Origin: Tanytarsus gracilentus
Taxonomy: Eukaryota > Arthropoda > Insecta > Diptera > Chironomidae
Length of the DNA stretch: 64,000 bases
Reading direction: 5' to 3'
NCBI GenBank assembly: GCA_038502055.1
Contig: JAXRKN010000037.1
Span: forward strand, 1,364,001-1,428,000
Shown: piece after piece, positions 1-11,749 of the stretch
Layout of the letters: every line of letters begins with the position of its first letter
How positions within the stretch are numbered: position 1 is the first letter of the stretch
Translations under genes and position numbers: made by a program
Notes under the pieces: model-generated
Told to the model about the DNA's origin: nothing
The model's input: the letters and a program-made list of their open reading frames with translations, nothing else
The model's database searches: none

Positions 1-751
1 CATCTCACGTCATTATTCGTCTGATTTGAAAAACCTGATAACTTATCTTCTCTCACCGAGTAAAATGAAATCAATTGTTGAAGTAATGCCTAAAATTGGT
101 GCTCGCTTCTACACACACCTTGAGCTTTTGGAAAATCATTGTGACATGCAGGAAAATGAACTTCTAAAAGAGATGGAAAACGGAAGACTTTTTAGACTAC
201 TCGTTAAATTGGGGATGATTAATGAGCGCGAGTGAGTTCAATTATTATTTCTCCAACTATTTCAAATTTCAATTATATATTTTTTAGATTACACATGGAT
301 GTAACATGGTCTGAGACAGGTTTGAGTTTCATCTTGTTTAAATCATATTTTAAAATATTATTTTCATAAAAAATTTTGTATTTTTTACAGGCAACCGTTA
401 TATGCTCAAATTATTCCGTGACTACTTGTAAGTAGAACAAAATTTCTCAATCATATAAAAATGATGACTAATTTATGTGTTTAAAAAATTTACAGGTTTC
501 ACACGGTTGCGGAAAATGGTAATCCTTGGCTAGATATGTCTCATATTGTGATGACACTTAATAAACTTGATGCCGGTACTATGGAAAAAGTATGATTGAT
601 TCTCTTCCAATGAACTTTTATAAAGTAATTTATTTTTTTGTAGGTACAACTGATGAGTAGAGATGAACAGTCAGTTTTAGTTGTAACCTATGCTGAATTG
701 AAACATTGTCTAGAGCAAGCATTTAATGAGCTGACATCATTTAATGTGTAG
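1..751 (+). CDS. PAN3: PAN3, PAN2-PAN3 deadenylase subunit (3' part, partial)
   Basis: C-terminal part of the PAN3 pseudokinase-like adaptor, which recruits the PAN2 nuclease to poly(A)/PABP for cytoplasmic mRNA deadenylation. The gene starts left of the window. Exons: 1-231 (frame begins at base 2), 288-319, 391-427, 496-589 and 644-751, with stop TAG at 749-751. All four introns are short (54-71 bp) and GT-AG. The spliced protein reads YSSDLKNLITYLL, IGARFYTHLELLE, NGRLFRLLVKLGMINER, TWSETGNRYMLKLFRDYLF, LNKLDAGTMEK and LSRDEQSVLVVTYAELK. These blocks match the PAN3 C-terminal knob domain in order. Seen: exons, phases and stop. Known: PAN3 as pseudokinase scaffold of the PAN complex. It converges with the dicistronic gene on the minus strand. 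No strong AATAAA is seen just after the stop. Confidence 0.95.
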
Positions 752-2071
752 GAACCATTCTAGTAAATAATTAACTGATAGAGGGATTTGAACCATCCAC
801 GTGAAAAATTACGTTTTAGGAAATAAGTTTAAAAAGAAGCGAAAAGAACTATTTTTATTTTTCAAAACAGATCTCTGTCATACACTTTACAACTCAAGGT
901 AGATTTTTGTCATTCAATCAATCAATTACACAAATCATGATCATTTCATGTTTTTTTCTGGCTAAATTCTACTTAGCTGTTCAACGTTACTCTTCACACA
1001 CCGACAAAATTATCAAAACATTTTTTTATGAAGAGGTTTTAAATTTTTTAGTTTTTCTTGCTTTAAGATAAACCATAAATAAGAAAATGAGGCATCTATG
1101 AAAACGATTTAGTTTAAGTATTGAAGTGATTTTTGCTCTTTTTTAAAAGTATATAAACAATGTAAGATTGGCATTCATATAAATTATCGGCAGGATTTTG
1201 TTCCAATTTTTAATAATTATCGAGAGATGAAAAGACAAAAAAAAAGAAGATTCAACGAAATTTAGATTTTATTTTGGTTTGAACATTTTGACATTGATAG
1301 AAATACAGAAATACGATAAATGCAGAGGGTTGATAAATGGAATTGTGTGTTGCAATGAAAAAACTTTAATTTAGTTTTATAATGACGTAAATTAAGATTG
1401 TATCTGTTTATCAGCCGTTCTTTGCGAAATTAGGGCAAGCGTTAAATTTTACACTTGAAAAATTTCATCGTTATTCATGAAATTCAAGCTGTATCCAATT
1501 TCATGCTATCCAACATGTGAGGTAAAATTTTGAAGACTTTTTTTGTATTGTTTTGAGTAAATCTCATTTGCACAAATTAGTAAACGATAAAATCGAGATT
1601 TCAATTATTTTATATTAAGTGAGAAAATTCTTTTCGGTATTATTTTTATAACAATCATGTTCATATCTTTTTTTTCGGCTGAAAAATGTACTTAAAATTC
1701 ACCATCCGTGACAATCTTTCATTTCTTCATACTTCGAATTAGAATCACAATCTTTTAAGTTCTGACTAAAATCCACCACTTCCTCATCCATTTCAAGAGA
1801 GTTAAAGTTAGTGATGGACGTGGTGAAATCAAACACATAACGATAATATTTTTGGAAGAATATATTGAAGAAAAATACAACAATAATTATAACTTATTGA
1901 TGAAAGATTAAAAACATGAATCCTATACACACACTCACACTTTTCATTCGAATCGAGAGGAAATATCAATTGAGAAAAAAATCAGTAGATGAGGAAACGA
2001 AAGATAAATTAACAAGGATACTGTAAAGTCGTGATGAAAACAATAAATGTTTTAAAAATGAAAAAAACCTT
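752..2071. other. Convergent intergenic stretch, PAN3 to the minus-strand gene
   Basis: AT-rich DNA between two convergent 3' ends. No ORF or splice pattern here suggests a gene. It should contain the 3' UTR of PAN3 on the left and the end of the minus-strand transcript on the right. A tRNA B-box look-alike near 785-797 (minus strand) was examined and rejected. Confidence 0.6.
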
Positions 2072-2077
2072 TTTATT
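2072..2077 (-). terminator. Poly(A) signal candidate (AATAAA, minus strand)
   Basis: AATAAA on the minus strand about 210 nt downstream of the second ORF's stop. It is the first good signal for the dicistronic transcript. Inferred only from the hexamer and its position. Confidence 0.4.
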
Positions 2078-2288
2078 AAAACTTTCTTCAAAAATTTTTG
2101 CACAATGTACTTTCAGGACGGAATGATTTTCATTTGACTTGTAAAAAATGTATTAAACTATTAAGATTATTTTTCAGAAAAGGCACATAATTATATTTAA
2201 TCTACGTGAGATTGTCTGAGATTCTCTAAAATTCTATTATTGAGTGCTGAAAACTTAAACCTATTTTTTAGAATGTCGCGAATCTTTG

Positions 2289-2462
2289 TTAAGCATTTTG
2301 GACGGGTTGTGAATAAGCTTTTCCTCCTTGTCGATCACGACGTGTCAACGTATAATTTCTCAAGTTGAGATATTCGGGTCCATACTTGAGAATGAGCATG
2401 ATGACAAGAACCACGAACATCGCGAGAAACGCAACGGCGGGATAAAGTAAAAATACTGACAT
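2289..2462 (-). CDS. 57-aa single-pass membrane microprotein, second ORF of a dicistronic mRNA
   Basis: Uninterrupted 58-codon ORF: ATG at 2462-2460, stop TAA at 2291-2289. It begins MSVFLLYPAVAFLAMFVV, so residues about 4-25 form one strong hydrophobic helix starting close to the N-terminus. A basic stretch follows (NYTLTRRDRQGGK), then a polar tail. The start codon lies 2 nt after the stop of the upstream ORF (TAA-ac-ATG) in the same exon, with A at -3. I do not recognise the family. The hydrophobic start plus a positive tail is typical of small membrane or organelle microproteins. Start choice: first ATG, with the membrane segment directly behind it. Alternatives: a chance ORF in a 3' UTR, though one clean helix and a charged C-terminus speak against that. 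Function unknown. Confidence 0.6.
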   Translation of the reverse strand: MSVFLLYPAVAFLAMFVVLVIMLILKYGPEYLNLRNYTLTRRDRQGGKAYSQPVQNA

Positions 2463-2464
2463 GT

Positions 2465-2995
2465 TTAGATTGCGCTTTCTCTCTTTTGAAGTTCGACAAA
2501 TTCGTCACCGACGTTACCTCTAGCGGGCTTGTGAGAAACGGCCGAGTACTGGAATGCTTGTGTTTCTAAATTGCCACCGAAAGCTCGTTTACTTTTGGGT
2601 GTTCCTTTGGGCGTTTCCAAGCGTTCAATTTCACCCTAAAATGAATGAATAAAAAATCAATTTTTTAATTATTTTGTAACCCTTTTTTTGAAACATACTG
2701 GATATGTGTTTGGGTATTCGATTTCAATATCCTGTAGCTCCGTCAAATCCAACGGAGGTTGTTTGTGTGCAGTTGCCGTCCAAAATGACACCAGCCACCT
2801 GTTTCCTGTAAATCGATCGTTCCAATAACCCTTGTGCTGTGAACAGCAGCCAAAAATTAAATTGAGGGCGAATAAGAATACACCAAAAACGGTGCAAACG
2901 GCGATCGTAATGTAGAACGATGTAAAATCTCCGTAGAGTGGCTTCTTAAAAAATGGATTGCTCAAATATTCCGAACGTTCTTCGATTGTTGACAT
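2465..2995 (-). CDS. 155-aa single-pass membrane protein, first ORF of a dicistronic mRNA
   Basis: Two coding exons: 2995-2699 (ATG at 2995) and 2635-2465 (stop TAA), joined across a 63-bp GT-AG intron in phase 0. Residues 1-26 are polar (MSTIEERSEYL then PFFKKPLYGDF). Residues about 27-49 form one membrane helix (FYITIAVCTVFGVFLFALNL). The rest is soluble, with a conserved-looking KGYWNDRFTGNRWLVSFW segment and a charged tail ending KRESAI. A noncoding 5' exon probably lies near 3266 (GTGAG donor on the minus strand) with an acceptor near 3041 or 3006. I recognise no family, and no signal peptide precedes the helix. The stop is followed after 2 nt by the 57-aa ORF, so both proteins probably come from one mRNA. 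The second exon could be mis-joined, but phase and codon content support it. Confidence 0.75.
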
Positions 2996-3049
2996 ATTAA
3001 ACTCAGCTACAGATTAATTTGTAGCAGAATCACATCACCACCTAAAGTT

Positions 3050-4115
3050 AATGAGTGCAATTAGAGAAACTTGTCCCTTTTTAAACTATTTCACGTTTAA
3101 GGTGTGGTCAAAATCAAATATTTAGTTTGTACACTTGATTTGGGTTAACTTATTAAAATGCTTGTTAAATTTCAATTTAACATTAAATAACTTTTCACGT
3201 TCACTCGATTAAATTAAATAAATTAGAAGCAAAAGGACAATTTAAAATTTATTTTGATTCCTCACCTTTCGAGAGCTTCAATGTTTCGTTTATGAATGAG
3301 TTAATGAGTTAGTGTTTGGGTCTCTCTCTCTTTCTCGCACTATAGCAACGAATTCTACACCACGTGGAGGTACAGAAAAAATGTTTTTAAATTTATGCTG
3401 TTAACAGTGTTATGTTGTGCAATACATAGAATTTTTAAAATTATAAATAATACGAAACATTATATAACAATAAAATTTAAAGATATTTTAAAAAAGAATT
3501 TAACACTTTTAGTGTTTAGATTTATGAATTCAACAAAAAATAATTAAATCTTTTTTAATGATTTTTTAACGATTTCATTCAATGCAATCAAAACTTTCTT
3601 TAATGTTTTATAAATTTTATTCATGATTGAAAGACGATCATGATATCATTTAAAAGATTTTCCGTAAAAAAATATTTAGCAGCACATAAATACCGATACA
3701 TAATACTGGCATAATACAAAACTCAAATCTGGTACTACGGAGATTTAAAATTTTTTACTTTCTACAGGAGTCTCTCGCAGAAAACTTTTATTTGTCGGAA
3801 AAAAGTAAATTTTTGAAAGAAATAAATTGTGAAATTTACAAAACTTTATTGATAACCTCACGAGAAGGTGAAGTAAGTTGATTTTACCTTTTAAACTCAT
3901 CGATTTGACCAAATTTCTTGTGAAAACATAAAAAATGTTGTGTAGGTGTAGGAGTATGTTGACTCTCTATACATTGTGTATGCATACATTGTTCATTGTT
4001 CTCTCTCACCGACAACATAAGAATAACATTCTAGTATTCATGCTGAAACTCCATCTTCGAATTCAGCTATCAAAATTTTATTGATTTTCTCTCATCAGCC
4101 TCCAGTCGTATTTGG
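3050..4115. other. Divergent upstream region between the dicistronic gene and miple
   Basis: AT-rich. It holds the 5' end of the minus-strand gene (to about 3350, with a TC/GA-rich run at 3321-3337) and the region upstream of miple. No coding exon is supported. Confidence 0.5.
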
Positions 4116-4237
4116 TCAGTGAAAGATTGCAGCGAAGGAAGAAAAAAATTAAATAAAATAATTCATTGAAGAGTTAGTTTAATTTTAAATTAAACTACTG
4201 CACGTATTAGCACGCCACATACATATTAAGATTGTTG
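4116..4237 (+). promoter_or_regulatory. Putative miple start site (Inr TCAGTG) and noncoding first exon
   Basis: TCAGTG at 4116 fits the insect initiator TCAGTY loosely. A transcript starting there would reach a good splice donor (G|GTGAGC, GT at 4238-4239). The coding exon downstream begins after a clean acceptor at 4864-4867. This is inference from motif plus splice sites; no expression evidence is available. Confidence 0.35.
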
Positions 4238-4886
4238 GTGAGCAAATTGATGGTGGTGAAAAGAAAATTTTGAGATTTGCTTGAAGAAAAAAAAAGTGTT
4301 GCAATCAGGAAATGTTGATGATAGTTTTATTATAGTGAGATAAATTTCTTCACACATCACATTTCATATATGAGTTCATTGACTCTCTTTTAAAATGTAT
4401 TTTCTATGAAATATTTTAAACAGCATATTTACTGCAACTAAAAATATGGCATTTTTCATACGCTGATTTATTGCGACTTTTTTTCTTATCATTCTGTACA
4501 AAAAATAACTTTTTATAAAATACGCATTTGTGTCAAGTATTATCAACAAATAAACACATTAGTGAATAATCGCGTGTTTGGGTTATCTAGGCGCCTGTTA
4601 GAAATCTCGTGTATTCTAAAAAAATCATTATGAAAAAGCTTTTGAATGCTATTGAAAGTTTAATTACCCTCACACAGGAATCAAGTTTGCATAACATTTA
4701 TTCGAAAAGATCAATGTACATTAAAAAATATGTGGAGAAAAGTTCTGTAATTGGATATAATGCCAAAAATTAAATACCGTTAGCCTACATAAAGAGAAAA
4801 AAATTTACCTTCCTTTTGCATAAAGTACACATGCGCTAAATTATGCTAAAAAAATATTTTTTTACAGATATTCTAAAGAAAGAAAA

Positions 4887-6165
4887 ATGCACTCGATATC
4901 GTTAATCATCGTTGGGTTATTGTTGACCATATGCCCATTCACCTCCTACGCCACAACAACAGAATCAACTGAGTTAGAGGAGCCAAAAACTTTACCATTG
5001 ACTGATGCAAAGACTACAAATGATAATCCTAAATTAGGCTATTCCGAGTTATGGCAGGAGGACGACCGTGAGGTGTTGATTCGAAATGAACGCGGTGCAA
5101 AGGATAACAATGGTCAAGGAACTACCACTGGTAAGAAGCAGAATAAAAGGGGCAAAAATCAAATGAACGAAAATAAAAACTCACAAAAACACTTAAACAA
5201 ATCAACTGACACAAATCCTGATTCCCAAAATATTTCCAATAATACACAACATCAAACTAATGTCAAAAAACATCAACAAAAACATGAAAAACACGAGAAA
5301 AATGGCAAGAAGCATGGCACCACTGAAAAACCGAAACCAAGAGATGAAAGTAAGAAGCAAAGATTGGAAAATACGCAAGGGATGAACACTTTTTATGATT
5401 TATTACTTTATGTTTTCACCCCTTGATTTTTTTAAAAAAATTAGCTCAATGCTATTTCAAGCGTGCACCAATCTCGGAGTAAATTGCTCATATTTTTTTC
5501 TTTCTCTCTCGTTCGCCTTGTTCTTTCTTTCGATTCTTGCACAGACTCATGCCGTTATACAAAAGGCGCTTGGACTGAGTGTGATCCAAAAACTAATACT
5601 CGTTCGAGAACATTGACTTTGAAGAAAGGCGAAGGTTCATGTGTTCAGAGCAGAACAATTCAGAAGAAGTGCAGAAATAAGGCAAAAGCTGAAAAGGGTA
5701 AGCGAAATAAACTTTGGATTATATTATAATCATCCAAAAACTTATATATAAAATGCGTTGACAAGGAGTTTCTGTAAATTGTTACATAAATTATAAAAGC
5801 TCTTGATAGCGCAAAAATGTAAGAAATCTGACCCAAAAGTTTATTGCACGCATGATAATTTTCTTTCAATTCTTAAAGCATGCCGATATGACAAAGGAAC
5901 TTGGGGTGAATGCCAACCGAATGGTGAGATGACTCGTCTCGATAAACTAAAAACGACAAGTGACAGTGCAACGTGCGCACCGACCCGAACCATGAACAAG
6001 AAGTGCAACAAATCAAAGCAGGATAAGCAAAATAAGCAACGCAATTCCAAAGAAAAGAAAAATGGCAAGTTTAAAGAAGTTTCAAATTATTTTGTTGATT
6101 CTAATCAAATTCTTCTTCTTCTCTTTTACTTCACATTCATTTCAGATCGCAAAAAAAATCAGTAA
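4887..6165 (+). CDS. miple: Miple-like secreted midkine/pleiotrophin homologue
   Basis: Exons 4887-5349, 5545-5697, 5879-6064 and 6146-6165 (273 aa). Residues 1-22 are a signal peptide (MHSISLIIVGLLLTICPFTS, then YA). Residues about 23-153 form a long low-complexity linker rich in K, N, H, Q and T. Two four-cysteine modules follow: SCRYTKGAWTEC...GSCVQ...KKC and ACRYDKGTWGEC...ATCAP...KKC, the heparin-binding repeats of midkine/pleiotrophin. Known: these are secreted ligands for ALK/PTP-type receptors and heparan sulfate; flies have miple1 and miple2. A 5' UTR intron probably ends at 4867. The last intron (6065-6145) appears to use a GC donor (GCAAGT), is 81 bp and has no in-frame stop, so spliced and retained forms share the same C-terminus. 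Which miple paralogue this is cannot be decided. Confidence 0.88.
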
Positions 6166-9100
6166 GTTGCTCTTTCACATGACAGCATTAAAACATAAAG
6201 AAAAATTATGAAAAGTAATTGACATTAGAATGCTATTGTCGAAAAAAAATGATTCATTTCCTCTTCTTGAATATATGGATGAAAAAAATATGAACGAATC
6301 TTTCGAGAGTAAAAAAACACTTTTGACATTAATTTTTAGACGGTAATAATATCTTGATGATGAAAACATTTTAGATGGTAATTAAAGTAAATAGTTTTCA
6401 TTTTTCTATTAGATAAGAAGATGCCATTTTTATTATTTACTTTTGAGCGTGTTTTGTCGCAAACAAAAAATGTGAATAATCTTTTGGATGTTGATTGAGT
6501 CATTAATGAAGAAATTTTTATCTTAAAAAATTAAAAAAGAGTTAAAAGCTTCAAACTGCGTTCATTCACTTCTAAATAAATTTCATTGATTTTTTGTTTC
6601 ACAAAATGCGTTCAAGAAAATATCTTTAAAAATTTGAAAAAAGAATTTTATCCTATCATATTGATCATTGATGATAATCGTATACAATTTAAATCCATTT
6701 TTGTCGCTCTCTTTTAACCTTTTTCCTTCCTTGTAATATGCAAAATAATATTAAGCAAATTTTGTTACATTTCTCTGCCATCAGCATGCGTCTTAAATGA
6801 TTAAGGTTGCAAGGAATTTTCAAAACTATTCTATTCATTAGAAGTTTAGTAATTAAGGTTTAAAAGTTTATTATATATCGAGGCATTTTTAATTCTAATT
6901 CATCATTAAAATAGCATACACATCCAGACTCTCTCTCATATACACACACACACATATTTTACTGAACTAAACACACATTTAAGTAACAAGAAGATGAAAA
7001 ACTAAAATCTGAACTAGCTTAAAAATAATAATCAAAAAAATGTTGTTGTTGATGATGATGAAATAATTCGCATCACAGCGCAGAGATGATCATCATATAA
7101 GATTTGTTCTTTAGTTCAATAATGAGTATTAAAAAATAATAAAATACAAAGTCTTCACATAAAAGAGAACTTTTTTTAAGTTAAAATAATATGTGCCAAT
7201 AATATATAAACAAAAATTATAATGATGGAAACGTGTTGTCAAAATAAAAATGAAACTTAAATGATTCCTTTTCATATTATACAAAAAAAAAGAATTTAAG
7301 GAAATAAAACATGAACATTCTCTGCCATGAAAGTATTTTATGCGGTTTTCTTTAAAAAATGCGTTGAAAATTTAATTTTGCAAATCTATAAAAAAATCTT
7401 TAGATTTGATTCATTGCATGAATATAAAATTGGATGTTTTGCATTTGTCTTGAAAACTGTCTTTATACACTCTAGTTTTTCCATTGAAATTTTTGATTCG
7501 CAAATTTTTAAATTCTCCTTGGAACATACCCAAAATATAATGATAACAGTGAAAGTAAAACTACATGTTTTGAACGAAATAAATTTAAATATACTAAAAG
7601 TGTCCATCAGGAAACTAACTTTAAAAAGGAATGTCGTTAAATATCCACTTACTATGTTGACAGCATGAGCATGAGTCGTATGGAAAAAATTAAGGAAGTT
7701 CAGATGAATAAAAATTAACGGATGTGCAACAGATTAATTTTACATAAAACTTATAAAATGGAGAGAAAAAATCAAAGCAAATTTTTCTAACATAAAAAAA
7801 TTGTATTTGTAAAAGTTCAGGCATATTTTTTGTGATATGTGACACATGAATGAATGAATATGTTTCAATGTTTCAAAAAAAATAATAATTTATGTTTGAA
7901 AATAAAATCTAGAGTAAATAAAAATCAGAAAAATCAGTTCAGATGGATAAAAACTATATTCTTTGGGAATTTTTTATATTTACAGAAAAAATTAAGTACC
8001 TTGACGATGATAATTTAAGGTTTCGTGGCGCATATTAAATTACCATTTGATAATATTTATGAAAAGATATCATAAAAATTCATAAGCAAGTCTGAAGGGA
8101 GATGAAAGAGAAAGAAAACGTGAATGTTGTAGAAAAAAGGGTGTTTTTAAATATTTCGTCTCACTCAATTAATTTTTATAGGTAATTGTAAATTAGCAAA
8201 CACTTTAAGCTACTCGCAGTAAAGGCAAATCAAATTTTACAAGCAGGAAAAACATAGTAATTTTTGACACTAAACATTTATTTCGTACAACCCCCCGCAT
8301 CCACAAATCGGAGTCGGAATTGAGTGCGTCTTCTTCATCAGGTTAAGTGAAGTTACTTTTTAAGGTCAATGCTTTGGCTTTTTGTCATGTTATGTGGATG
8401 TTTAAAATAATTACAGCGTAAACATCATCTCTCATATATATAAATGCAATATACTGTCTGGGTCTGGACAATCTTCACGGTTCATGATTGTATTAGTAAA
8501 GAACGAGAGAACATGCATGAATAAAAACGGTCATACGTTATGCGAATTAAATGAAAATTAAATTTTTTTCTATAATATTAATTACACATATAGGGAAGTA
8601 ATCACTAATAACCCATCAGAATATACATCTGCTTACATCAATCCAATAATAATCGTTACGATGACGACTTAACAAGCGAGCAAAAAAATACATTCTTAGA
8701 TTCTTCAATCATCATCGCTCCGTGAGCTTTAAGCTTTTTTTTCTTCGCGAGAGAGAGAACAGAGAGCGTAAAAATATATTTTTTTAACATTTTCTTCATC
8801 AGTCGGTGTTGAGTTGTCGCGTTGAAAAGTTCAAACTCAAACATTTTCATTTAAAAAAAAAAAAAATCGCGTCAGACTGTGATGAAATCTAATAATTTTT
8901 AGTTAATATTAAATTCCCCTCAAATTAAGAAAATGATTTAAAAAATTTTCATCTCTTAGTGGAGTTAAGAAATTTATTTAAAAATCTTATTTTGTAAGTT
9001 AATCAAATGAAATCGTGTCGAACGAGCAAACGAGAGAGAGAAAAGAGATTTGATTGACGTTTTTCATTAATTTCTTTTCGCTATTCACACATGTGTTCTA

Positions 9101-11749
9101 CTTTCTAGTTAATACTGTGTATAAAGAAATGAGAAAATGTGGAATAATCTTGGCTGTGGTGTTGTCTTGTGTCTTGTGGACTTACCACACTTCTTCTTGT
9201 GTCTCTTGTTGCAAGCGAGAGATATTGAATGCGTATATAAAAGTTTAGATTTATTTTCTTGTGCAGAAAAGATCGACTCCCTCAAATCATATTTTATGTT
9301 GCTTGAGATCGGAACCCTCCTTTTTTTATTATTCACCATTTGATTCTCAAGATTATATGCTTGCTAAATTAAGATAATTTCACAAATTTATCGTGCTCTA
9401 ATCGCTTCAGACATTTAGACAGGATAATTTAGAAATAACTTTTATAGACCTCACCACATCGACGGATGATCATTAAGATCTTTTTTGCACTCCCATTGAG
9501 TGTGAGCCGATAGTGCAAGGAAACAAAATAAAGCTCAAACTTTTTCAAGGATTGTAATTTTTTGCGAAAAAAAATTAGGGTGTGCTAATTTCTAACGAGT
9601 TTTGAGACACATTGGAGCCTTTGAGTAACCTCAAAACAAAAGATATATCGGAAAAAGTTTCCATTCCTAGCAATGATGCGATTTGCGAGAGAGAGCGATC
9701 ATGATGGGAGCAAAGAAGAGGAGACTCTTGTAAAGTATAAAAAAAATTTGCAACTCGCAAGACATAATACCATAAAGCATTTATCTGAAAAATAATGAAA
9801 TAAGAATCAAACTGGTTTTTATGTTGTTATGTATGTTAATATGTGTGTGCGCGAGAAGGCAACAGCAGCAAAAAAATTGAGAGAGAAACTGAAGAAGAGG
9901 AGAGTTCCACAATATAAGGCAACGTACATACTTCGAGTGTTGTAGAATTTAAAAAGCACATACAAAAACAAATTCTGATTACTTACTCTTTTTTTCCACA
10001 ATTTCAACCAGTTCAATAAAACAAGACACAAAAAGTTGAGAGACAGTGAATGCGATTGAGATAGGGATTGAATTTAGTACACACACATTTGATTTCAATA
10101 AACTTTCGCTAAATGAAATTGTGCATTAGAATATCGATCGAATCACCCATATAAAAGCTTGATGTGCATTATGGATATATATGAGTGAGCACCTCCTCTA
10201 ATTAAGCTAAAAGAACTCAAATAGAAAAATTGTTTCGAATTATCCGCGCACGAGGATAATTGCAAAAGTTTCAATGGTAAAACTTAAAAATAGTGCTTCT
10301 ATTTTTACTTACGGACTTTTATGTCGACAATATTCGTTACAACATGGCACTGAAGTTCGCACCTCTCGGTTCTGATGTATGAGCACGAAAAGAGAACTTT
10401 TTTACATTCTTCTTCGTTTTGCAGCAAACAAAAAAAGAAAAGTATTCTTAGACATGCAATTTTTGAGTTAGATTGAAGAAAAAAAGCTTCAACACTCGCA
10501 CATGTGGTTAACGCGTCTTTCGGAAGGAAGTTTAATTATTTTTAAGAGCTCATTAGTTGTGGGAAAATAAAAAGGAATTTCACATTTTTCTCTCTATATT
10601 AAATTTTCACGACTTCCCCCAGAAAAAGTTATTCTCGCACTCCATATAAAGAATCGGAATAATAGCGAAAAATATTGTATTCAAATTTGTGTTGATATCA
10701 TGTCAAAAATAAAATTTTATTGATTCATAATTTCATGAATGAAGGTGAAAACTATTTTGATGGCATTAAGTGGCAATTTTTTTTCACTTTGCTGCAGAAA
10801 CGAGGAAGAGAGTGAGAAAAATTTCATGCTACTACACACCGCATAATAATAATATTGTTGCCTGCTTCCACAAGCAAACTCAATTCGCAGCCCGACGAAG
10901 AAAAAATGTTCTCACATCGTTATTAGAATTTAATATATTTTTTTTATGCGCAACGATGATATTCGACAAAAGATAATTATGATAACGTGTTTCCGATATA
11001 CATTTTTATTATTGTCTCTCTCGTCATCAACATCGTCTTCGAGTCGGAAAATATCTTCATTGGCAATGCCATTTACAATAATATGATAAAATTATGAAAA
11101 TCAAATTCCGTGAGATGGCAATTAAAAAAGGTCGTCTTCGATAAATATACAAAGACATTAAAAGCACAGTCATTTTCAATCGTGCACGAACATTCACATA
11201 ATTAGACATTAGACAATGAAATTTAGATGGTGGATCTCATTGGTAATGTTCAAAAAATGTCAAAATTAGATATTTTTAATTATTCTGAAAAGCGCCATAA
11301 CATAACACTGCTAAACAAAATGTTGTTATTGAAATTAAAAATCTTCCTAATTTGTTCGCACGAACAACAATTTATTTTTTTAAAAAAATTCTAAATAATC
11401 TCCCATGAGCAATTCAAAAATAAGTGTGTGCGAGTTCGCTCGGGTGGTGGCGAGAGACTTGAAAAAAGAATTAAAATTCATCAGATGATTTGAAAATGAA
11501 GAATTTCCTTTCACAAAAAAACACTCATTTTTTTCATTCTTTATTATAATTCTTTGCAACAACGCGCCGTTCATCGATGTCTTTTCATTCATTCCTTCTT
11601 TTTGTTTTCCTCTCTATATCTCTCTCGCTTTTTTCCTTCGTACACATTATTTTTTTTACATATATATTCTCATGCATGCTTTTGTCTGTTAACTGTTCCT
11701 ATACTCGCCGCGCTCCATTCTGAAGGATTCTATATTTCCAAAGCGAAAT
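6166..11749. other. Long intergenic stretch, no gene supported
   Basis: About 5.6 kb of AT-rich DNA. It starts with the miple 3' UTR; AATAAA occurs at 6575-6580 and 7138-7143. GA-rich tracts lie near 8745-8770, 9030-9050 and 9685-9725. Open frames here (for example 7327-7668) have AT-driven, K/I/F/N-rich composition and no recognisable domain, so I read them as chance. A 12-codon ORF with good start context lies at 10344-10382. The right end probably contains the 5' UTR of the CABIT gene. Confidence 0.55.

Noticed and set aside
777..850. tRNA-like B box on the minus strand (GGTTCAAATCC)
   Set aside because: The T-stem has a mismatch, and no A box, anticodon arm or acceptor pairing could be found at the right distance.
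7327..7668. 113-aa plus-strand ORF
   Set aside because: K/I/F/N-rich composition expected from AT-rich DNA; the opposite strand is also open; no domain, start context or splice context.
8283..8341. Coding-like GC-richer island ending in a GTTAAGT donor
   Set aside because: No acceptor or ATG could be linked to it, and it does not extend any known gene. It may be a 5' UTR exon but cannot be supported.
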